Source: an uncultured Opitutia bacterium
Lineage (GTDB): Bacteria > Verrucomicrobiota > Verrucomicrobiia > Opitutales > UBA953
Length of the DNA: 28,342 bases
Assembly: GCA_903829855.1 (NCBI GenBank)
Contig: CAIKRN010000020.1
Location: forward strand, 1 to 28,342
Reading direction: 5' to 3'
The translations under genes were made by a program, and so were the position numbers. Below, in pieces: positions 21,912-28,342 of the stretch; the first letter of the stretch is position 1; the number at the start of each line of letters is the position of its first letter. The notes under the pieces were generated by a model. It was not told where the DNA came from. It made no database searches and saw only the letters and a list, made by a program, of their open reading frames with translations.

Positions 21912-24900
21912 TTATTTGGCGTGCTTCTCAGCACCGTGAGATTCACCACCGTGGGCAGCGGCGCCATGCGACGCACCGTGAGGGGCGGCGGAATGGCCTT
22001 CGCGTCCGGCCATCTCCTTGCGGGAGAGCGGCATGAGGATTGCTCCAGGCATGCGCAGGTTGAGATTACGCAACTTGGCCTGGTAGGTCGTGCGCGGGCG
22101 GGTGTTCAGGTAAGTGAGTGCGCCGTAGGTACGATTCGAAGCCTTGGCCTTCGCGACGCGAGTCCGCGGGTCGGTGATATCACCAAACTCGATGGCCCCT
22201 GCGGGACAGGCCTGCTGACAGGCGACCTTGAGCTCGCCGTCCTTAACATTAATCTCGGAGGAATTGCGGGCACGGACCTTGGCGTGAATCTTGGCCTCCT
22301 GGATGCGCTGGACGCAATAGGTGCACTTTTCCATAACGCCACGCATACGCACGGAAACGTCGGGGTTCTTCTGCATCTGTGGGAGATCGGCTGGGTCCTT
22401 CGGCAATTTAGCAGGTCCGAGCGGTCCTTCGTAGTAGTGGCCAGCCTCGCGCTTATTGTAGTCGAGGAAGTTGAAACGGCGGACCTTATAGGGACAGTTA
22501 TTCGCGCAATAGCGGGTGCCGATGCAACGATTGTAAGCCATGGTATTAAGACCTTGGTCGTCGTGCACGGTGGCGTTGGCGGGACAGACGGTCTCGCAAG
22601 GAGCCGTTTCGCAATGCTGACAAGCGACACCCATAAAGGTGACCTGCGGGTCCACGGGAATTTTCTTATCAGCCTGATTGCGGCCATCGAAGAAGTAGCG
22701 GTCGAGGCGAATCCACTGCATGTTGCGTCCCTTGAGGACCTGATCGCGGCCGACGACCGGGATATTATTCTCGGACTGGCAGGCGACCGCACAAGCGTTG
22801 CAGCCCGTGCAGGTATTGAGGTCGATCGACATACCCCACTGCTGCAGCGCTGGGAATTCGGACTCGTGACCTTTCCAGACGGCGACATTCGGGGCGGCCG
22901 CGTGGTTCGGATGCTCGTAAGCAGAATTACCACGCGGGGTGGTGGTCGCCTTCAAGGCGGGAGACATCGCGCCATCCTTGCCGTAAACGGCAGGGGCGTG
23001 GCCATCAATCCCGAGTTTGGCGAACGCTTCGTTCTCCTTCATGTTTTCGACACTGCCCTCGCGGACGATGTCGCGGCCTTCCATCGACCAATGATCCTGC
23101 ATATTGCAGACGGGGACGGTTTTGTCGGTGAGTTCGAGCTTTGCGCCAGAGCGATAGGCAGGCGAAGCGGAGCTGACAAAAGGATAGACGTCGAAACCGT
23201 TGCCCTTCACGCGGCCAGCGAGGCGTTCGTCGACGCGCGTCGCAACGCGACCAGCGACGGTGCGACCGAAACCAAGCTGCAGGCCCACGGTGAAATCCGC
23301 GAGGCCCGGCATAATGAAGACGGGTCCTTGGATCGTGTAGCCGTCGACCGTAAGTTTGGCGATTCGACAGATGAGGCGGCCATCCACCAACTGATTGATG
23401 TTACGGTTAAGCGCCCCGATTTTATTGATGAGCAATTCGCCCGGCTCGATGTCGAGTTTGGCGGCGAAGTTCGGGCTGACGAGAATGACGTTTTCCCAAG
23501 CAGTCTTAGACATGGGATCCGGAGCCTCAGCCAGCCAACCGTTATTAGCATAAGCACCGTCGCCTGAATGAGTGCTCGGGACGATGCGAAGTTCGAGCGC
23601 ATCGAAAGAGAGCGCCGGCACCGTGACGGACTTGATCTGTTCGAGCCCGATGGCAGGCTTCGCCGCAGCAAAACCAGATTGCGTCAGGACGCCTTCAGCG
23701 AGCCAAGCCGCGAAGGCTTCATCGGAGGCATCTTTCGAAAGGGAATTAAAGGTGTCGCGGACAAGGCCGTGCGCATCCTTCGCCGAACCGATGAAAGTAG
23801 CGAGCACCTCGAGTTCGGTGAGCGTGGCGAACAGCGGATCAATCATTGGCTGAACCGGCACGTAGGTGCCGTCGGCGGTGCGACCATCGGACCAGCTTTC
23901 GAGATAGTGTGAAGAAGCGAGGAACGTGCCGTTCACGTTCTTGACCAGCGCAGACGTCTCATCGAATGCAGCGCCATGGTAACCTAAGCGGACAACATTC
24001 TTCGCAGCGCGCACAGCGTCCACGAACTTAATATCGGACGGGGCGTCGTAGGCGGGATTACCCCCGAGGATGACGAGGGTCTCGGCAGGCTTGGCAGAAA
24101 GAGCCGAAATCTTTAGGTCCGGAGCAGACGGGGCCGTGACATAGCGAACCGCCGCACCGAGGGCCTGGTTGGCAAGGAAGACGGCACGATGGGCATCGGC
24201 GGTCAGATGGTCGCCAGCGACCATGAGCGCGGAACCCTTGGCCTGGACGAGATCGGCAACGCATTCCTTAATCCATTTTTCGTCGACCGAAACGCCTGCA
24301 ACCTTCGCCTTTAGGCCGGCGGCAGCAGCAGACGCACCCGTCTGGCTGAGCACCTCTGCCGCAAAGAGTAACGCGAGCGCAGAAATATGGGAAGTGGCAG
24401 CGCGCAGGCGGTGATCGGCGGCGGCACCGGTGAGCGTGAAGTTTGATTCGACGACGTAAAGGCGCGTCATCTGCTCAGCCTGCTCAGCCGTATCGGCCCG
24501 GCGAGCGCTGGAATAGGCGCGGGTATTTTCGACCGTCGTGTCACCGAGCCCTAGGAAATCGTGGTCTAAGCTCAGTACGCGGCGAGCCTTGGCGTAATCA
24601 GGGAGGGCACGGGCACCGAGGGTGCGCTCCGCGTTATTCTGGGCGACCGGCGTATATTCAATCCAGCGGGCATTTTTATAAATCGCCTTCAGTTCAGCAA
24701 CGAGACGCGCACGCGTCGGGGAAGTCGACGGGCGAGCGAGGAAAGCCAGACCGGCACCATCATTGGCCTTCGCGGAAGTGGCCAGACCGGCAAGCAAGGC
24801 GCGGACTTCCGGAACCGAAAGTGCGGCGCCATTCGCACCATAGGAAGTTTGGGCACGATCCGGATCATACATATCGAGCACGCTAGCTTGAGCGTACTTC

Positions 24901-25307
24901 GAGGAGGCACCGCCGTTGGCGTGGTGGCTCGGGTTGCCTTCAATCTTCGTCGGGCGGTGTTGATGCGTCTCGACGAGAATCGGCTGGTTGGCGAATTCGC
25001 CCGGAAAGGAAGAAGCGTAGAAGGTCGCGACACCCGGAATCGTATTCTCGGGCTGCTTCGCGTAAGGCAGCGTGTGATTACGGGGCTCACGGCAGCCGGC
25101 GAGGCCAAGGCCAGCCAGACCGAAGGAAGCGCCCATCAGCATCAAGAACTCGCGTCGTTCGACGGGAGTAATCGCAGAGGCACCATCGACGAACTCGCGT
25201 TCGGCACGGGTCCGGAACTCGGGAGACTTATTGCGCTCTTCGAGGCTGCGCCAATAGACGGTGTCGCCGGGCTGAGCCGCGGGATGTTCAAAGACTTTCT
25301 TGCTCAT
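21912..25307 (-). CDS. actB: Alternative complex III subunit ActB (fused molybdopterin-type and iron-sulfur domains)
   Basis: A 1131-residue fusion. The twin-arginine-like segment ERREFLMLMG lies at residues 50-59 and ends in LAGC (C72), a possible lipobox. Residues about 75-800 form the molybdopterin-oxidoreductase-like domain, which in this family carries no cofactor. The iron-sulfur domain runs from about 825 to 1050 with four cysteine groups: CTGCNACAVAC (from C833), CQHCETAPCETVCP, CIGTRYCANNCP, and CTYCVQR with CQQACP (from C1030). By family knowledge these hold three 4Fe-4S and one 3Fe-4S cluster. The last 30 residues or so form a His/Gly/Ala tail with six histidines. It moves electrons from quinol at ActC to the hemes of ActA. 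It is 17 bases downstream of actA. Confidence 0.96.
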   Translation of the reverse strand: MSKKVFEHPAAQPGDTVYWRSLEERNKSPEFRTRAEREFVDGASAITPVERREFLMLMGASFGLAGLGLAGCREPRNHTLPYAKQPENTIPGVATFYASSFPGEFANQPILVETHQHRPTKIEGNPSHHANGGASSKYAQASVLDMYDPDRAQTSYGANGAALSVPEVRALLAGLATSAKANDGAGLAFLARPSTSPTRARLVAELKAIYKNARWIEYTPVAQNNAERTLGARALPDYAKARRVLSLDHDFLGLGDTTVENTRAYSSARRADTAEQAEQMTRLYVVESNFTLTGAAADHRLRAATSHISALALLFAAEVLSQTGASAAAAGLKAKVAGVSVDEKWIKECVADLVQAKGSALMVAGDHLTADAHRAVFLANQALGAAVRYVTAPSAPDLKISALSAKPAETLVILGGNPAYDAPSDIKFVDAVRAAKNVVRLGYHGAAFDETSALVKNVNGTFLASSHYLESWSDGRTADGTYVPVQPMIDPLFATLTELEVLATFIGSAKDAHGLVRDTFNSLSKDASDEAFAAWLAEGVLTQSGFAAAKPAIGLEQIKSVTVPALSFDALELRIVPSTHSGDGAYANNGWLAEAPDPMSKTAWENVILVSPNFAAKLDIEPGELLINKIGALNRNINQLVDGRLICRIAKLTVDGYTIQGPVFIMPGLADFTVGLQLGFGRTVAGRVATRVDERLAGRVKGNGFDVYPFVSSASPAYRSGAKLELTDKTVPVCNMQDHWSMEGRDIVREGSVENMKENEAFAKLGIDGHAPAVYGKDGAMSPALKATTTPRGNSAYEHPNHAAAPNVAVWKGHESEFPALQQWGMSIDLNTCTGCNACAVACQSENNIPVVGRDQVLKGRNMQWIRLDRYFFDGRNQADKKIPVDPQVTFMGVACQHCETAPCETVCPANATVHDDQGLNTMAYNRCIGTRYCANNCPYKVRRFNFLDYNKREAGHYYEGPLGPAKLPKDPADLPQMQKNPDVSVRMRGVMEKCTYCVQRIQEAKIHAKVRARNSSEINVKDGELKVACQQACPAGAIEFGDITDPRTRVAKAKASNRTYGALTYLNTRPRTTYQAKLRNLNLRMPGAILMPLSRKEMAGREGHSAAPHGASHGAAAHGGESHGAEKHAK

Positions 25308-25324
25308 CGATTAAAAAGTAGGGG

Positions 25325-26017
25325 TTAGCGGTGGCAGCCCGAGCAGCTCTGGGGCGGATTGACCTTCCAGTCGTGGACGAACTTCGTGCCCGTCGCGGTC
25401 TGGTCAGCGGCCTTGTAGGCGAGATCCGTGATCTTATCCAAAGGCCGGAGCGCCTGCTCGGGATTACGGTGGCAATCTAGACAGAAAGACATGTTGAGCG
25501 ACTTCTGCTGGCCGACGATGGCCTGCTGATCGATGCGACCATGGCACTCAACGCAACTCACACCGCGGTTCACGTGGACTGAGTGATTGAAGTAAACGTA
25601 GTCAGGCACCTTGTGCACTTTGACCCAGCGAATTGCTTCGCCCGTTTCGATGCTCTTCTTCACCAACGCCAGAGCCGGGCTATCGGGCTTCACCTGGCTG
25701 TGACAATTCCAGCATGTATTTGTCGTCGGCACATTGGAGTGACCAGACTTCTCAACGAAGTTATGACAATAGCGGCAATCAAGACCTAGGACTGAATCGG
25801 GACCCGCATGGAAAGAGTGATCAAAGGCCACCGGCTGATCAGGCGTGTATCCGACGTTCAGATACTTGTTGGTGGCGTACTCATTGACCGCTGCCGTGAC
25901 GACGACGCCCGTGATCAACAGGCAGACGATAATCTGGAAGGGGGCCGCGTTAACGCTTCGGGAGAAGAAGTTCCCACGGGGAGCCGGGCGGTTGAGATAT
26001 TCGAGGAGCTTGCGCAT
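25325..26017 (-). CDS. actA: Alternative complex III subunit ActA (pentaheme cytochrome c)
   Basis: A 230-residue protein from the ATG at 26017 (MRKLLEYLNRP). The in-frame extension to 26089 was rejected because it adds unconserved sequence. One helix (about residues 26-44, PFQIIVCLLITGVVVTAAVN) anchors a periplasmic domain with five CxxCH sites: C81, C102, C155, C179 and C225, the last ending at the C-terminus (CSGCHR). Additional histidines for axial ligation are visible (FDHSFH, FNHSVH, FVHDW). Five hemes is the number known for ActA. It is the first gene of the ten-gene operon running to 14497. Confidence 0.95.
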   Translation of the reverse strand: MRKLLEYLNRPAPRGNFFSRSVNAAPFQIIVCLLITGVVVTAAVNEYATNKYLNVGYTPDQPVAFDHSFHAGPDSVLGLDCRYCHNFVEKSGHSNVPTTNTCWNCHSQVKPDSPALALVKKSIETGEAIRWVKVHKVPDYVYFNHSVHVNRGVSCVECHGRIDQQAIVGQQKSLNMSFCLDCHRNPEQALRPLDKITDLAYKAADQTATGTKFVHDWKVNPPQSCSGCHR

Positions 26018-26162
26018 CGCGTTCAGACGAAGGGATTGACGGTTTTTTGACCAAAGAAGCACGAAAGGCGGACCCCCTTCGCAATCCAAATTTAAGGGGT
26101 TTTAGTCGCTTTTCAGGGGTTGGCTGTGAACCTAGCGGCTTTATTCCTGTGAATCGGGTGAG

Positions 26163-26191
26163 AATATCTTATTTAAGTCACTTTTAATCAA
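26163..26191 (-). promoter_or_regulatory. Candidate promoter of the act/pseudo-oxidase operon
   Basis: On the minus strand TTGATT (plus 26186-26191) and GATATT (26163-26168) are 17 bases apart, each a 4-of-6 consensus match. TATAAC at 26195-26200 is an alternative -10 with a poor -35. Either gives a leader of about 130-170 bases before actA. Confidence 0.4.
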
Positions 26192-26204
26192 GTAGTTATA
26201 AAAT

Positions 26205-26219
26205 TTAGAATTATTCTAA
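26205..26219. promoter_or_regulatory. Perfect 15-bp palindrome in the act promoter zone (candidate operator)
   Basis: TTAGAAT-T-ATTCTAA is a perfect inverted repeat with a single central base. It is centred about 20 bases upstream of the candidate -35, a position used by activators, and it is next to the alternative TATAAC -10. The binding protein is unknown. Confidence 0.5.
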
Positions 26220-26264
26220 CTGATTAACAGCCGATAAAACCCCTCACGGTAGCTTCCCGAACTA

Positions 26265-26316
26265 TTAGGCCCGCAACGAGAAAGCCCTAGTCGGGCTTAT
26301 CTCACTGCGGGCCTAA
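26265..26316 (-). terminator. Nested hairpin directly downstream of tpiA
   Basis: Outer arms TTAGGCCCGCA (26265-26275) and TGCGGGCCTAA (26306-26316) are perfect. GAG/CTC can pair further inside, and an inner stem AAGCCC/GGGCTT (26282-26287, 26293-26298) closes on a TAGTC loop. It starts 14 bases after the tpiA stop, so it probably ends the glycolytic transcript, but no T-tract follows in either direction. It may instead act as a 3'-end stabiliser or structured element. Confidence 0.6.
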
Positions 26317-26330
26317 GGGGCGGTCCCTAA

Positions 26331-27107
26331 TTAGCGGGTTAGAGACTTCGCGGCACTCGTCACGAGCTCGACGAAGCTCTTGGCCTCAAGGGAGGCACCC
26401 CCAATCAGACCACCGTCGATATCCTGCTCAGCGAGCAAGGCGTCCGCATTGTCCGGCTTCATTGATCCCCCGTAGAGAATGCGGATACGGCCCGCAGCCT
26501 CGGCCCCAAACTGCGAAACTAGCAGGGAGCGGATGAAGGCGTGGACTTCCTGCGCCATGGCAGGGGTCGCGGTTTTGCCGGTGCCAATCGCCCAGACCGG
26601 TTCATAGGCGATAATCACCTGGTCAGACTTACCCGCAGGCACGCCCGCGAGACCCAGTTCGACCTGACGGCGGACGACTTCCTTGGTCGTGCCAGCTTCA
26701 CGCTCAGCGAGCAGCTCACCGACGCAAAGAATCGGCTTCAGGGAAGCGGCTAGCGCGGCGTTCACCTTGCGATTAATGAAGGCATCATCCTCACCGAAGA
26801 TGCTGCGGCGCTCACTGTGGCCGAGGATCACATGGGTGACATGCAGGTCGCGAAGCATGGCGGCGGAGACTTCGCCCGTGAAGGCGCCGTTCGGCTTATC
26901 ATGCATGTTCTGAGCACCGACGGCGAGGTGCGTGCCTTCGGCCACGGCACTTACCGCGGAGAGCGCGGTGAAGGGCGGGCAGAGGACAATCTGCACGGCG
27001 GACTCGGTGCCGACGGCGGCGACGAGGGCCTTGACGAGGTCAGCACCTTCGGTGGCCGTCTTGTTCATCTTCCAATTACCAGCGATGAGGGGAGTGCGTT
27101 TTGACAT
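26331..27107 (-). CDS. tpiA: Triosephosphate isomerase
   Basis: A 258-residue glycolytic enzyme interconverting dihydroxyacetone phosphate and glyceraldehyde 3-phosphate. I took the ATG at 27107 (MSKRTPLIAGNWKMN), because the frame upstream to 27371 lies within pgk and is not homologous. Catalytic residues are K13 in GNWKMN, H97 in GHSERR and E169 in AYEPVWAIGTG. Loop 6 is at about 170-180. The phosphate-binding ILYGGSMKPDNADAL and GGLIGGASL are also present. It lies 31 bases after pgk on the same strand, a common bacterial order. No Shine-Dalgarno motif is seen. Confidence 0.98.
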   Translation of the reverse strand: MSKRTPLIAGNWKMNKTATEGADLVKALVAAVGTESAVQIVLCPPFTALSAVSAVAEGTHLAVGAQNMHDKPNGAFTGEVSAAMLRDLHVTHVILGHSERRSIFGEDDAFINRKVNAALAASLKPILCVGELLAEREAGTTKEVVRRQVELGLAGVPAGKSDQVIIAYEPVWAIGTGKTATPAMAQEVHAFIRSLLVSQFGAEAAGRIRILYGGSMKPDNADALLAEQDIDGGLIGGASLEAKSFVELVTSAAKSLTR

Positions 27108-27138
27108 AGGAATTAAAGGGTTTTGAGTGAGGTGGCCA

Positions 27139-28342
27139 TTAGGCCGAAAGAGCGGCGACGCCGGGAAGAATCTTGCCTTCGAGGTATTCAAGGGAAGCGC
27201 CCCCACCGGTCGAACAATGCGTGACCTTGGTGTCGACGCCGAACTTCTTGGCGGCCGTCGCGGTGTCGCCACCACCGACAATGGTGATCGCACCGCGCTC
27301 CGTAGCCTTGGCCACTGCGGCCGCCATGGCCTTGGAGCCGACGGCGAACTTCTCGAATTCAAAGACACCACAGGGACCGTTCCAAATCACCGTGCCGGCG
27401 CGGCCGATGGCATCTTCGTACAGTTTGATGGAGTCGGGACCGCAATCCATACCCTCCCAGCCGGCAGGAATCCCCGACTTCATCGTGGCAGGCTGGGTGT
27501 TGGAATCAGGGGAGAATTTGTCGCCACAGAGAAAGTCGACCGGGAGGGTAACCTTCACGCCGCGGGCCTTGGCCTTATCGAGGAGCTCCTGGACGATCTT
27601 GGCGCCTTCGGCGTCATACAGGGAATTGCCGATTGCCATGCCATCACAAACCTTACGGAAGGTATAGGCCATGCCGCCGCCGATGATGATTTCATCGGCC
27701 TTCTCGATGAGGTTGCGGATGAGGGGAATCTTATCGGCGATCTTCGCCCCACCCAAGATAGCGAGCAGCGGGCGCTTGGGGTTATTGAGGACGATATCGA
27801 AAGCCTTTAGTTCGGCTTCAAGGAGAAAACCGGCGGCCTTGCGGGGCAGGTTCACGCCGACCATCGATGAGTGGGCGCGGTGTGCGGTGCCAAAGGCATC
27901 GTTGACGTAAGCGTCGCCCAGACGTGAGAGCGAGGCCCTGAATTCAGCTACTTTAGCCGGGTCAGCCTTCTGGCTGGTGCCGTCTTCGAGCTTAACTTTA
28001 CCTTCTTCTTCGATGTGGAAGCGGAGGTTTTCGAGGAGCAGAATCTCGCCCGGCTGCAGGGCCTTGGCGGCCGCTTCAGCTTCTGGGCCAACGCAAGCAG
28101 CGACAAACTTCACCGGCTTACCGAGGAGCTTTTCGAGTTCAGCGGCCACCGGGCGCAGGGAGAACTTCTCGACGACCTTACCATCCGGGCGACCCAGGTG
28201 TGACATCAGCACCAAAGAAGCGCCGCCATCGAGCAGGAACTTGATCGTCGGCAGGGCTGCCGCGATGCGCTGGGTGTTCGTGATGACGCCGGTCTTCTTG
28301 TCCTGGGGGACGTTGAAGTCGACACGGACGAGGACGCGCTGG
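27139..28342 (-). CDS. pgk: Phosphoglycerate kinase (partial, 5' end outside window)
   Basis: The frame stays open past the apparent GTG start at 28215 to the right edge. The hand-translated extension reads QRVLVRVDFNVPQ..., the conserved N-terminal strand and substrate loop, so only about ten residues are missing. About 400 residues are visible. Markers are MSHLGRPDGK, LLLENLRFHIEEEGK, NDAFGTAHRAHSSMVG, the ADP-site LAILGGAKIADKIP, NGPCGVFEFEKFAVG, and the C-terminal GGGDTATA and STGGGASLEYLEGKILPG. It transfers phosphate from 1,3-bisphosphoglycerate to ADP. It is upstream of tpiA in the same operon. Confidence 0.97.
   Translation of the reverse strand, partial: QRVLVRVDFNVPQDKKTGVITNTQRIAAALPTIKFLLDGGASLVLMSHLGRPDGKVVEKFSLRPVAAELEKLLGKPVKFVAACVGPEAEAAAKALQPGEILLLENLRFHIEEEGKVKLEDGTSQKADPAKVAEFRASLSRLGDAYVNDAFGTAHRAHSSMVGVNLPRKAAGFLLEAELKAFDIVLNNPKRPLLAILGGAKIADKIPLIRNLIEKADEIIIGGGMAYTFRKVCDGMAIGNSLYDAEGAKIVQELLDKAKARGVKVTLPVDFLCGDKFSPDSNTQPATMKSGIPAGWEGMDCGPDSIKLYEDAIGRAGTVIWNGPCGVFEFEKFAVGSKAMAAAVAKATERGAITIVGGGDTATAAKKFGVDTKVTHCSTGGGASLEYLEGKILPGVAALSA

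Larger units (their letters stand above)
26018..26330 (-). promoter_or_regulatory. Regulatory gap upstream of the respiratory operon (313 bases, no gene)
   Basis: No coding sequence was found. From left to right on the plus strand it holds a possible leader hairpin CCCCTT...AAGGGG (26074-26079 and 26094-26099), an AT-rich promoter zone (26150-26230) and the nested hairpin after tpiA (26265-26316). Two copies of TTCACAG on the minus strand occur in the presumed leader. Confidence 0.6.

Noticed and set aside
21921..23567. 548-residue plus-strand open frame opposite actB
   Set aside because: It is the complement of a certain gene, with no signal, motif or codon pattern of its own; a GC-rich shadow frame.
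26018..26089. Extended start for actA
   Set aside because: The added residues are not ActA-like; MRKLLEYLNRP just before the membrane helix is the natural start.
26265..26316. Integron attC-like recombination site
   Set aside because: The bulged hairpin shape prompted the idea, but there is no integrase, no cassette array and no recognisable attC core boxes; it sits at the end of a glycolytic operon.
27108..27371. 88-residue N-terminal extension of tpiA
   Set aside because: Lies inside pgk; the canonical TIM N-terminus starts at 27107.

Overview
The window is about 28 kb of a fairly GC-rich bacterial chromosome from a Gram-negative cell: it has outer-membrane porin and LptD-type barrels, signal peptides, and periplasmic cytochromes c. 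The gene mix is a fused ActB alternative complex III, a secreted formylglycine sulfatase, an Rrf2 regulator beside a porin/ABC module, and few Shine-Dalgarno motifs. I read this as probably Verrucomicrobiota (Opitutae-like). There is no rRNA or other marker, so this placement is inference. No tRNA, rRNA, CRISPR array, transposase or phage gene was seen.

Layout. (1) 1-5707, all minus strand: an Nramp metal transporter, an Rrf2 regulator with four clustered cysteines, an OprO/P-type porin, and a nitrate/sulfonate-type ABC importer (binding protein, ATPase, partial permease). This looks like a regulated uptake locus for a small sulfur or nitrogen compound. (2) 5799-7730, plus: a secreted sulfatase. 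(3) 7735-10257, minus: a small TPR protein coupled to glycogen branching enzyme glgB. (4) 10349-14417, plus: an LptD-like outer-membrane protein, scpA, a small unknown protein, a polyproline membrane protein and thioredoxin, closed by a 23-bp perfect bidirectional terminator shared with the next operon. (5) 14497-26017, minus: one compact ten-gene operon encoding complete alternative complex III (ActA-F), then a membrane-tethered cytochrome c, a CcoN-like protein, a CcoO-like cytochrome c and a second tethered cytochrome c. (6) 26331 to the right edge, minus: tpiA and partial pgk of glycolysis.

Main observation. The CcoN-like protein (15725-17131) aligns without gaps around the active-site helices of cbb3 oxidase subunit I, yet it has lost every copper-B ligand, the cross-linking tyrosine, the high-spin heme ligand and one of two low-spin heme ligands. 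Only the helix-2 histidine remains. The reading frame, twelve-helix pattern and operon position are intact. Its CcoO-like partner keeps its CxxCH but has lost the usual methionine ligand. I infer a non-catalytic 'pseudo-oxidase' module that docks cytochromes c onto alternative complex III, rather than a terminal oxidase. In the working model, quinol is oxidised by ActC/ActF/ActB, electrons pass through the ActA/ActE hemes, and the pseudo-oxidase module with its two tethered cytochromes relays them to an oxidase encoded elsewhere.
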